Shown here: one piece after another, positions 7,250 through 13,104 of the stretch
Numbering within the stretch: the first letter of the stretch is position 1
Layout: every line of letters starts with the position of its first letter
DNA from: VBCK01 sp035511515
GTDB taxonomy: Bacteria; Pseudomonadota; Gammaproteobacteria; Burkholderiales; Burkholderiaceae_F
Direction of reading: 5' to 3'
NCBI GenBank assembly: GCA_035511515.1
Contig: DATKFG010000014.1
Coordinates: 1-13,104 of the forward strand
DNA: 13,104 nucleotides
Notes under the pieces: generated by a model
Databases searched by the model: none
What the model was told of the DNA's origin: nothing
The model's input: the letters and a program-made list of their open reading frames with translations, nothing else
Made by a program: the position numbers and the translations under genes

Positions 7250-8479
7250 ATGGCGGTCGGATTGCAGGCCCCCGTCGCATCCGCGCTGCGGCCCGTGGCG
7301 GGCTGCGAGCTGGGCTGGGCCCAGGCCGGCATCCGCAAGGCCGGCCGCAAGGACCTGCTGCTGATCCGGCTCGCCGATCGAGGCTCGGCTGCGGGCGTGT
7401 TCACGCGCAACCGGTTCTGCGCGGCGCCGGTGCAGGTCTGCCGCGCCCATCTGGCGGCGGGCGCTCCGATCCGGGCACTGCTGATCAACTCGGGCTGCGC
7501 CAATGCCGGAACCGGCCCGGCGGGGCTGGCCGATGCGAAGCGCACCTGCGAGGCGGTGGCCGCTCTGATCGGATGCGAGCCGTCCCAGGTGCTGCCTTTT
7601 TCGACCGGCGTGATCATGGAACCGCTGCCGGTGCAGGCGATCATCGACGCGCTGCCCCAGGCGGTGGCCCGGCTCGATCCGTCCGCCTGGCTGGAGGCGG
7701 CCGAGACGATCATGACCACCGATACGGTGCCCAAGGCCGTGTCGGTTTCGTGCGAGCTCGCGGACACCCGGATCGCTCTGACCGGGATCGCCAAGGGCGC
7801 CGGCATGATCCGGCCCGACATGGCCACGCTGCTCGCGTTCGTGGTGACCGATGCGGCGGTGGCGCCCGGCGTGCTGTCCGAGCTGACGCGGCGCGCGGCG
7901 GATGCGTCGTTCAACCGGATCACCGTCGACGGCGACACGTCGACCAACGATTCGTTCGTGGTGGCGGCGACCGGCCGCAGCACTGCGCCGCCGATTGCGA
8001 GCCTGCAGGATCCGCGCTGCGCGCAGCTGCAGCGCGCGATCGCGGAGGTGGCGCAGCAGCTCGCGCTGGCCATCGTGCGCGACGGCGAAGGCGCCAGCAA
8101 GTTCATCCGGATCGCGGTCGAAGGCGCGCGCAGCGAGCACGAGGCATCAACGGTTGCCTACGCGGTGGCGCACTCGCCGCTGGTGAAGACGGCGATGTTC
8201 GCCTCCGATCCCAACCTGGGCCGGATCCTGTCGGCGGTGGGCGCGAGCGGCATCGCGGATCTGGATCCTTCGCAGGTGCAGCTGTACTTGAACGACGTCT
8301 GGGTCGCGCGCGATGGCGCCCGCCATCCCGACTACCGGGAGCAGGATGGCCAGCGCGTGATGCGGGGCGCCGAGATCCTGGTGCGGATCGTGCTGGGCCG
8401 CGGCACGGCCCAGGCCACCGTGTGGACGTGCGATCTGTCGCACCAGTACGTGTCGATCAATGCCGATTACCGCAGCTGA
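7250..8479 (+). CDS. argJ: Arginine biosynthesis protein ArgJ (ornithine acetyltransferase)
   Basis: ArgJ moves the acetyl group of N-acetylornithine to glutamate, recycling acetyl in arginine synthesis; some members also make N-acetylglutamate from acetyl-CoA, which sequence alone cannot decide. The 409-residue precursor has the family motifs NSGCANAGTG (80-89), FSTGVI (117-122), TTDTVPKA (156-163) and the self-cleavage site KGAGMIRPDMATLL, where the chain is cut between A192 and T193 so that T193 becomes the N-terminal nucleophile of the beta subunit. DGDTSTND and the C-terminal INADYRS are also present. The ATG at 7250, 7 nt after the secA stop, was preferred to upstream in-frame starts because those extend into secA with no family resemblance. 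The spacing indicates translation coupled to secA in the same operon. Confidence 0.96.
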   Translation: MAVGLQAPVASALRPVAGCELGWAQAGIRKAGRKDLLLIRLADRGSAAGVFTRNRFCAAPVQVCRAHLAAGAPIRALLINSGCANAGTGPAGLADAKRTCEAVAALIGCEPSQVLPFSTGVIMEPLPVQAIIDALPQAVARLDPSAWLEAAETIMTTDTVPKAVSVSCELADTRIALTGIAKGAGMIRPDMATLLAFVVTDAAVAPGVLSELTRRAADASFNRITVDGDTSTNDSFVVAATGRSTAPPIASLQDPRCAQLQRAIAEVAQQLALAIVRDGEGASKFIRIAVEGARSEHEASTVAYAVAHSPLVKTAMFASDPNLGRILSAVGASGIADLDPSQVQLYLNDVWVARDGARHPDYREQDGQRVMRGAEILVRIVLGRGTAQATVWTCDLSHQYVSINADYRS

Positions 8480-8500
8480 GCGCGGCGCCGGAGCCCGCCG

Positions 8501-9379
8501 ATGTCGATCCCGCCCCATCTGATCGAGCGCCTCGAGGAGCTGCTGCGGCGCCTGGATCTGCTGCTGCCGTCGCCCGCTGCGGTCGACTGGAGCGCACACG
8601 CCTTCCAGTGGCGCCGGCGCGCTTACCTGGGCGCCACGGTCGGGCAGCTGGTGCCGGTGCGCAACGTGGCCTCGATCCAGCCGCAGGACCTGATGCACGT
8701 GGACGCGCAGAAGCAGGCGATCCTGCGCAACACCGAGCAGTTCGTGCGCGGGCTTGCGGCCAACAATGTGCTGTTGACCGGAGCGCGTGGTACCGGCAAG
8801 TCTTCGCTGGTGCGCGCCTGCCTTGCGCGCTACGCGGACGACGGGCTGCGGCTGATCGAAGTCGACCCGCACGACCTGATCGATCTGCCCGACATCGTGG
8901 CCTGCCTGGCGGGCCGGCCGGAGCGCTTCGTGCTGTTCTGTGACGATCTGTCGTTCGAGCCCAGCGACGCTTCGTACAAGGCGCTCAAAGCGGCGCTGGA
9001 CGGATCGCTGTCCGGTCCGGGCGACAACGCCCTGATCTACGCGACATCGAACCGGCGCCACTTGATGCCCGAATTCATGCGCGAGAACCTGGACGCCGGC
9101 TACGACGCCGACGGCGAACTGCACCCGGGCGAATCGACCGAGGAGAAGGTCTCGCTGTCGGAGCGCTTCGGGCTGTGGCTGTCGTTTTATCCGTTCCGCC
9201 AGGAGGATTTCCTGGACATCGTTGAGCACTGGCTGGCGCGTTTCGGGGTCGATCCGGCGGCGGCGACGGCGCGCGCCGAAGCGCTGCAGTTCGCCCTGGC
9301 GCGCGGCTCGCGCTCCGGCCGCGTGGCCCAGCAATTCGCGCGCGATTTCGCGGGACGCGCCGGACTGGCGCTGCGGTGA
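8501..9379 (+). CDS. DUF815-family AAA+-like ATPase
   Basis: The 292-residue protein matches the DUF815 family of P-loop ATPases, whose cellular job is not established. Residues 1-60 are a helical N-terminal region. Walker A is GARGTGKSS (94-102), Walker B is FVLFCDDLSF (143-152), and YATSNRRHL (180-188) supplies the sensor-1 asparagine N184. The stretch SLSERFGLWLSFYPF (about 210-228) and the C-terminal GSRSGRVAQQFARDF (about 269-283) are typical of the family. No membrane segment or signal peptide is seen, so it should be cytoplasmic. GGAG at 8490-8493 is a fair ribosome site 7 nt before ATG 8501. It lies 21 nt after argJ and its stop overlaps the mutT start, so it is made with secA, argJ and mutT, but that does not reveal its substrate. 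Confidence 0.9.
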   Translation: MSIPPHLIERLEELLRRLDLLLPSPAAVDWSAHAFQWRRRAYLGATVGQLVPVRNVASIQPQDLMHVDAQKQAILRNTEQFVRGLAANNVLLTGARGTGKSSLVRACLARYADDGLRLIEVDPHDLIDLPDIVACLAGRPERFVLFCDDLSFEPSDASYKALKAALDGSLSGPGDNALIYATSNRRHLMPEFMRENLDAGYDADGELHPGESTEEKVSLSERFGLWLSFYPFRQEDFLDIVEHWLARFGVDPAAATARAEALQFALARGSRSGRVAQQFARDFAGRAGLALR

Positions 9380-10080
9380 GCGGCGCGCCGCAGCGGCCTG
9401 TCGTCCGTGTCGCCGTCGGCATCGTGGTGCGCGCCGACGGCGCGGTGCTGCTGGCCGATCGGCCCGGGGCCAGGGCCTATGCGGGCTACTGGGAGTTTCC
9501 GGGCGGCAAGATCGAGGCGGGCGAGGCGGTCGAGCACGCGCTGGCGCGCGAGCTGGCCGAGGAGCTGGCCATCACCGTGACCGAATCGGTGCCGTGGGTG
9601 GTGTACGACTTCGATTATCCGCACGCCTACGTGCGCCTGTATTTTCGGCGCGTGGTCGGCTGGCACGGCACGCCCACGCCGCTCGAGGGCCAGCGCCTGG
9701 TCTTCCAACGCCCAGGCGTGCCGGGGCTCGATCCGTTGCTGCCGGCTGCGCGGCCCGTGATGCGCTGGCTCGAGCTGCCGGACCGGCTGGCCTGGCCGGC
9801 AGTTGGGCGCGCGCAGGCGCCGGTGCAGCCGCTCGAGCATTCGATCGAGGGGGCGCGCTGGCAGGTCTCGTGGGTGCGCAACCGCGAAGAGATCACGCTC
9901 GCGGTGGCTGCCGGCGCCGACTTCGTTGTGACGGCCGAGACGGGCGAGCGCGAACTGGCCGCGCTGTGCAACGACACGCCGATTCCGGTGTATGCGCCCG
10001 ACCCGGGCGGCGCCGATGCGCTGGCGCGGATGCGCCGGCTCGGCGTGCACGGCCTGATCGAGCCGCCGCAGCCTCGCTAG
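9376..10080 (+). CDS. mutT: Nudix hydrolase MutT with a reduced ThiE-like C-terminal region
   Basis: The first ~130 residues form a MutT-type Nudix domain, which removes oxidised nucleotides such as 8-oxo-dGTP from the pool. The Nudix box runs from G44 to I66 with E50, R58, E59, E62 and E63 in place; the usual late glycine is alanine (A65). WEFPGGKIEAGE is very MutT-like. The rest (118-234) contains WLELPDRLAWPAV, GADFVV (180-185) and DTPIPVYAPDPGGADALARMRRLGVHGL, which resemble pieces of the thiamine-phosphate synthase (ThiE) barrel found fused to MutT in many proteobacteria. The region is only about half the expected length and lacks the phosphate-binding and catalytic middle, so it is probably inactive. 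The GTG start at 9376 overlaps the TGA of the ATPase gene (GTGA). The stop TAG shares the CTAG palindrome with the convergent transporter gene. Confidence 0.92.
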   Translation: MSGAPQRPVVRVAVGIVVRADGAVLLADRPGARAYAGYWEFPGGKIEAGEAVEHALARELAEELAITVTESVPWVVYDFDYPHAYVRLYFRRVVGWHGTPTPLEGQRLVFQRPGVPGLDPLLPAARPVMRWLELPDRLAWPAVGRAQAPVQPLEHSIEGARWQVSWVRNREEITLAVAAGADFVVTAETGERELAALCNDTPIPVYAPDPGGADALARMRRLGVHGLIEPPQPR

Positions 10081-11456
10081 TTGTGCGGCGCAGGCAGGTC
10101 CGGGCTCGATCCTCGGCCGGCCATCGCGGCGATTTTTCGAGGGGCCGACTCGCGCGCCATCAGGGTGGCGCAGCTGCCCATCACGATGGCACCGGTCAGG
10201 TACCACGCGGGCGCCAGCGGACTGCCGGTCACGTCGATCAGCCATTTCAGGATGAACTGCGTCGTTCCGCCGAAGCAGGCGATCGCAACGGCGTACACCG
10301 TGGCGAGCGTTGCAGAGCGAATCGCGGCCGGCAGCGATTCCGCGATCAGGATCAGAACCGGAACCGTCGCCAGGTCCACCAGCAGGCTCAGCAACGCCAT
10401 CGCCGCGTACACGACCGCCACGCCGGGCGCCCGGTTCATCACGATGAAGGTGGGCACGGCCAGCACGAGCAGCGCGGCGAACGCCGCCAGCGCGACGGGC
10501 CGACGGCCGAAGCGGTCCGACAGGATCCCGCTGAACAGGGCGGCCGACGCTTCGGCCAATCCGACCACCATGGTCGCGCCAAACGCGAGGGTGGGGCTCA
10601 TCCCCAGGCTGTCCTGGGCGTAGGTCGTCATGTAGCTGAGCACGTAACCGGAGATGGTCGACGCTCCCAGCATGAACAGCCCGAGCGCGACCAGCCGAAC
10701 GGGGATGCGGGGCCGGGCGGCACGTGACGCGGGTGCATCCGGTCCTGGCAGTGTCTCCGGCAGCGAACGGCGCAGCCACAGCCCGATGGGCACGATGATC
10801 ACGCCCACAAGAAAAGCGAGCCGCCAGCCCCACGCATCGAGCGCCGACGGCGACATCACGCCGGACAGGACGAAGCCGACGATGCCGGCGGCGACGATCG
10901 CCAGGTCCTGCGTGGCGGACTGGATCGAAACGTACAGACCGCGCCGGTCGGGCGGAGCCGCTTCGACCAGATACGCGGTCGACGGGCCGACCTCGCCGCC
11001 CAGCGCAAAGCCCTGCAACAGGCGAAACAGCAGCAGCAGGATCGGTGCCGCCGCGCCGATACGGGCAAACGAGGGCGTCAGGGCGAGCCCCAGGCTGGCG
11101 ACCCCCATCAGCAGGAAGGACAGAATCATCGCCGGCCGGCGGCCGGCGCGGTCGCCATAGCTGCCAATCAGGATTGCGCCCAGCGGCCGGGTGGCGAAGC
11201 CGATGCCGAACGTCGCCAGCGTGAACAGCAGTCCGTGCGAGGTCTGCGATTCGGGAAAGAAGCTGTGCCCGATCTGGATGGAAAAGAAGGAGAAGGTCAG
11301 GAAATCGTAGAACTCGAGCGCGTTGCCAGCGGCGACGGCAAAGATCTGGTGCAGGCGCAAGTGTGCGCGTTGCGTCGTATCGGGCAGAGCATGGCGTTCC
11401 GAGCGCGGCGCCTGCTCAAGCACCTGACCGGGACGCCCTGGATCGTTGGCAGGCAT
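10077..11456 (-). CDS. MFS transporter of the metabolite:proton symporter (MHS) family
   Basis: The 459-residue product is a 12-helix inner-membrane transporter. MHS signatures are clear: AAGNALEFYDF in the first helix (42-52), the loop 2-3 motif GSYGDRAGRRP (98-108), RLLQGFALGGEVGPSTAYLVE (from 145, the MHS-specific GGE motif), and the loop 8-9 motif ILSDRFGRRPV (311-321). The family moves small organic acids or osmolytes (citrate, shikimate, dicarboxylates, proline/betaine) with protons. FFSIQIGHSFFP and the ESLPAAIRSATLA segment recall citrate/tricarballylate-type members, but the substrate cannot be fixed from sequence. The ATG at 11454-11456 shares its A with the regulator's stop codon (TGATG), so the two are translationally coupled. 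It ends tail to tail with mutT with a 3-nt overlap (10077-10079 and 10078-10080 stops). Confidence 0.9.
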   Translation of the reverse strand: MPANDPGRPGQVLEQAPRSERHALPDTTQRAHLRLHQIFAVAAGNALEFYDFLTFSFFSIQIGHSFFPESQTSHGLLFTLATFGIGFATRPLGAILIGSYGDRAGRRPAMILSFLLMGVASLGLALTPSFARIGAAAPILLLLFRLLQGFALGGEVGPSTAYLVEAAPPDRRGLYVSIQSATQDLAIVAAGIVGFVLSGVMSPSALDAWGWRLAFLVGVIIVPIGLWLRRSLPETLPGPDAPASRAARPRIPVRLVALGLFMLGASTISGYVLSYMTTYAQDSLGMSPTLAFGATMVVGLAEASAALFSGILSDRFGRRPVALAAFAALLVLAVPTFIVMNRAPGVAVVYAAMALLSLLVDLATVPVLILIAESLPAAIRSATLATVYAVAIACFGGTTQFILKWLIDVTGSPLAPAWYLTGAIVMGSCATLMARESAPRKIAAMAGRGSSPDLPAPHN

Positions 11457-12199
11457 CACCGGCCCGGCCTTCTGCGCAGCTCGCTGAAACCGGCAGGCTC
11501 CCATCCGCGCGTGGCGACCAGCATGCCGATGCCGTGCTTGCGATCCAGGGGGGCCCGCACGCACTCCTCGTGCAGCGCGGCGAAGCGGGCACGCAACCGG
11601 CGCACTTCGATTTCCAGCTGATTGCGCGCCGGATCGGTCAGCATGGCCTGCACGAAGAAGAGCGCCTCGCCCTGCTGATCGAAGCTTCCCGCGAGGAATT
11701 CGGGTTGCCCCTGAGTCCGGAAGAAATGCCGGATCGGCCCGTGCGGCAACCAGTCGAAATCGCGCGCGACCTTCGGGCGCACTCGATTGCCGGGCAGCAG
11801 CTCGATCAGCCCCATCCGGTCTAGCAGCAGCAGTCGTTTGAGGCACTCTGCCTGGGTGAAGCGGTATGCGGTCGTGATGTCGTCCAGCGACCAGTTGTTC
11901 AGCGCGCACACGGCCACCAGAAGCAGCTTCGGGTCGGACACCAGCCGTCTTTCCTGCTCCGGCGTCAACGTCTGCAGCCGCGGAGCGGCCGCTGCCGACT
12001 CCTGCACCAGCTCGGCCAGCGTGATTCCGAGCAGGCCGCTTACTTCGGACAGCCGTGCGACCGTGAAGCGGCCACTCGCGAAAAGCCGCTTCACACTGGG
12101 CTCGGACAGGCTCAACGCGCGGCCCACATCGCGATAGGTCAGGCCACGGCGCTTGAGCTCCCGCTTGATGGTGGCGACGAGCTGCGCGACTTCGGTCAT
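11456..12199 (-). CDS. XRE-type helix-turn-helix transcriptional regulator
   Basis: The 247-residue protein begins with a Cro/C1-type helix-turn-helix domain (about 4-66): TYRDVGRALSLSEPSVKRLF (21-40) is the two-helix DNA-binding unit, and LSEVSGLLGITLAELVQ closes the domain. Residues 89-145 look like a second, winged-helix-like unit (LLLVAVCALNN, then LLLLDRMGLIELLPGNRVRPKV). The C-terminal 150-247 has a charged helix with unknown, perhaps ligand- or dimer-related, function. The start at 12199 is chosen because the HTH domain begins at once; upstream codons in frame encode no domain. No good ribosome site is seen. Its stop overlaps the ATG of the MHS transporter by one base, so the likely job is control of that transporter and of itself. 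Candidate operator sites lie just upstream. Confidence 0.85.
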   Translation of the reverse strand: MTEVAQLVATIKRELKRRGLTYRDVGRALSLSEPSVKRLFASGRFTVARLSEVSGLLGITLAELVQESAAAAPRLQTLTPEQERRLVSDPKLLLVAVCALNNWSLDDITTAYRFTQAECLKRLLLLDRMGLIELLPGNRVRPKVARDFDWLPHGPIRHFFRTQGQPEFLAGSFDQQGEALFFVQAMLTDPARNQLEIEVRRLRARFAALHEECVRAPLDRKHGIGMLVATRGWEPAGFSELRRRPGR

Positions 12200-12217
12200 T
12201 TCGCAAAGGGATCGGAA

Positions 12218-12231
12218 AACGATACCCGTTG
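12218..12231. promoter_or_regulatory. Candidate operator, left copy
   Basis: CGATACCCGTTG (12220-12231) is the exact inverted copy of 12362-12373. The 13-bp stretch 12218-12230 is itself a short dyad, AACG-N5-CGTT, as expected for a dimeric HTH protein. It lies 19 nt before the XRE gene start, in its likely 5' leader, a usual place for a self-repressing site. Binding is inferred. Confidence 0.5.
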
Positions 12232-12242
12232 GCTCGATTTGG

Positions 12243-12276
12243 TCGACTCTAGCAGATCGGGGTTTTATTTTGTTAA
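12243..12276. promoter_or_regulatory. Overlapping divergent promoter elements
   Basis: On the plus strand TCGACT (12243-12248), a 17-nt spacer and TATTTT (12266-12271) match sigma-70 boxes at 4 of 6 bases each, and would drive the YiiX-like gene. On the minus strand TTAACA (complement of 12271-12276, 5 of 6) and an extended -10 TGC-TAGAGT (box complement of 12246-12251, 4 of 6) with a long 19-nt spacer would drive the regulator. The two pairs lie on the same DNA, so one polymerase would block the other. Matches are modest. Confidence 0.4.
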
Positions 12277-12281
12277 CCCTT

Positions 12282-12296
12282 GGGGCAATCTGCCCC
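12282..12296 (+). promoter_or_regulatory. Leader hairpin before the YiiX-like gene
   Basis: GGGGCA (12282-12287) pairs perfectly with TGCCCC (12291-12296) around a 3-nt loop. It would lie near the 5' end of the transcript from the predicted plus-strand promoter, 22 nt upstream of the ribosome site GGAGGA (12318-12323). It may stabilise the transcript or be a binding site; no function is known. Confidence 0.35.
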
Positions 12297-12331
12297 GGGC
12301 GTTCGGCAGACGGCCGCGGAGGACTTGGGCG

Positions 12332-12946
12332 ATGGCGAGCAGCGAAACAGCGCTTCAAGGGCAACGGGTATCGGCGCAGGGCCTGGCCGAGCAGGTCGCG
12401 GTGGGCGACCTGGTGTTCATCCGGATCCCGGCGCTGCCGTTTCGCAAGGTGTCCGAGGCGACGGCGAGCTGGACCAATCACGTTGGCATCGTGCTGGACG
12501 TTTGCGGCGATGAGCCGATGATCGGCGAGAGCCGGGTGCCTTGGTCCGGGACGACCTGGCTGTCGCGATTCGTTGCACGCTCCGAGGCTCGTCGGGTTGC
12601 GGTGGCGCGGCTGCGCACCGGCCTGACCGCGGAGCAGCGCCGTGGCGTTGCCGCGGCGGCAAAAGCGCGCGCCGGGGTGCTGTACGACGCGGCCTTCGAC
12701 CTGCACTCGCGCCGCCAGTTCTGCTCGCGTTACGTGCGGGAGGTGCTTACGGAGGCGACCGGCACGACCGTGGGCGACGTCGAGTCGTTCTCGTCATTGC
12801 TGGATCGAAACCCGCGCGCCGATCTGCTGTTCTGGCGCATCTGGTACTTCGGGCGCATTCCATGGCAGCGCCGCACGGTCACGCCGGCGAGCCTGCTCGG
12901 CAGTCCTGAACTGCGCACGCTGTTCGATGGAACGGTCGCGCGCTGA
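12332..12946 (+). CDS. YiiX/YebB-like permuted papain-fold (NlpC/P60 superfamily) hydrolase
   Basis: The 204-residue protein has the order of motifs of circularly permuted NlpC/P60 enzymes such as YiiX and YebB: first VGDLVFIRIP (24-33), then the histidine H50 in WTNHVGIVLD, an acidic residue E66 in MIGES, and later the nucleophile cysteine C131 in RRQFCSRYVREVL. These enzymes are thought to act on amide, ester or thioester bonds, with few substrates known; some are linked to lipids. There is no signal peptide or membrane segment. The ATG at 12332 is preferred because GGAGGA (12318-12323) sits 8 nt upstream; a TTG start at 12239 would run through the promoter region. It is divergent from the XRE regulator and lies 18 nt before a fatty acid hydroxylase-like gene, probably in one operon. 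Confidence 0.77.
   Translation: MASSETALQGQRVSAQGLAEQVAVGDLVFIRIPALPFRKVSEATASWTNHVGIVLDVCGDEPMIGESRVPWSGTTWLSRFVARSEARRVAVARLRTGLTAEQRRGVAAAAKARAGVLYDAAFDLHSRRQFCSRYVREVLTEATGTTVGDVESFSSLLDRNPRADLLFWRIWYFGRIPWQRRTVTPASLLGSPELRTLFDGTVAR
12362..12373. promoter_or_regulatory. Candidate operator, right copy
   Basis: CAACGGGTATCG is the exact inverted copy of 12220-12231. It lies inside the first codons (about 11-14) of the YiiX-like gene, some 145 bp centre to centre from the left copy. Together the pair brackets the divergent promoter region, which suggests binding of one regulator at two sites with looping or roadblock repression. Confidence 0.45.
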
Positions 12947-12964
12947 CGCAAAGAGGAGATCGAG

Positions 12965-13104
12965 ATGCTGCCCGTGATCATCGGTGTCTTCCTGGCCTGC
13001 TGTGCGCTGGAGCGCTTTCGTCCCGGATGGAAGCTGCCGGCGGTGCGGGGCTGGTGGTGGCGCATGCTGTCGATCAACGGGGTGCAGCTCGGCGTGGTGG
13101 TCCT
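12965..13104 (+). CDS. Fatty acid hydroxylase/sterol desaturase-like protein, 5' part only
   Basis: The gene is cut by the right edge after 46 full codons. The start is clear: AAGAGGAG (12951-12958) lies 6 nt before ATG 12965. The visible product begins MLPVIIGVFLACCALERFRP, a hydrophobic helix followed by E-R-x-x-P, then KLPAVRGWWWRM and another hydrophobic stretch (NGVQLGVVV). This arrangement resembles the N-terminus of membrane di-iron fatty acid hydroxylase/sterol desaturase family proteins, which add hydroxyl groups or double bonds to lipids. The diagnostic histidine clusters would lie beyond the window, so the family call is tentative. It starts 18 nt after the stop of the YiiX-like gene, pointing to a shared transcript. 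Confidence 0.55.
   Translation, partial: MLPVIIGVFLACCALERFRPGWKLPAVRGWWWRMLSINGVQLGVVV

Noticed and set aside
4407..7364. Long same-strand frame (about 985 codons) overlapping secA in another phase
   Set aside because: Its product is an R/G/A/P-rich shadow of secA codons; the secA frame has all family motifs.
4474..8106. Very long open frame (about 1,210 codons) antisense to secA and argJ
   Set aside because: It mirrors two certain genes; in very GC-rich DNA antisense frames stay open because stop codons are rare. The translation is low-complexity (A, R, H, Q, V) with no domain.
7573..8943. 456-codon frame across argJ and the DUF815 gene
   Set aside because: It spans two well-supported genes in another phase and its product is R/G/D/A-rich without motifs.
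12239..12331. N-terminal extension of the YiiX-like protein from TTG 12239
   Set aside because: It would place the likely promoter and hairpin inside the coding sequence; the ATG at 12332 has a good ribosome site.
12207..12706. Upstream extension of the XRE regulator frame beyond 12199
   Set aside because: The added residues run antisense to the YiiX-like gene and through the divergent promoter region, with no domain.
1..13104. Search for tRNA, rRNA, CRISPR arrays, transposases, integrases and attachment sites
   Set aside because: Nothing with the needed structure or motifs was seen; no regular spaced direct repeats are present.

Overview
The window is a GC-rich stretch of a Gram-negative chromosome. 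It is most likely from a betaproteobacterium of the order Burkholderiales. The basis is gene order (lpxC, a DciA/DUF721 gene, an M23 peptidase, secA, argJ, a DUF815 ATPase, mutT), the strong G/C bias at third codon positions, and the lipid A and SecA genes. The genus cannot be told from the sequence. There are twelve protein genes, one of them cut by the right edge. I see no tRNA, rRNA, CRISPR array, integrase or insertion sequence, and no gene-free stretch reaches 300 bp.

Left part (1-1348): overlapping palindromic repeats (1-98) lie just beyond the stop codon of a minus-strand gene for a secreted protein of unknown function (107-1348). That gene carries a double-hairpin insertion inside its coding sequence (593-649).

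Core part (1452-10080): lpxC makes the committed step of lipid A synthesis. It is followed by an unlisted 58-residue membrane protein that overlaps, tail to tail, the minus-strand dciA-like gene (helicase loading). After a divergent promoter region come an M23 (LytM-type) peptidase and then secA, which has its own extended -10 promoter and a leader hairpin. From secA the genes are tightly packed: argJ starts 7 nt after secA, a DUF815 ATPase follows by 21 nt, and mutT overlaps the ATPase stop. This looks like one operon joining protein export, arginine synthesis, an uncharacterised ATPase and nucleotide-pool cleaning. The MutT protein carries a shrunken ThiE-like C-terminal region.

Right part (10077-13104): this is more accessory. 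A minus-strand pair, an XRE-type regulator and an MHS-family (MFS) transporter, is joined by a TGATG overlap. The transporter ends on the same CTAG palindrome as mutT. Divergent from the regulator is a YiiX-like permuted papain-fold hydrolase, followed by the start of a probable fatty acid hydroxylase/sterol desaturase. A 12-bp perfect inverted repeat brackets the divergent promoter region and is a good candidate for the regulator's operators.
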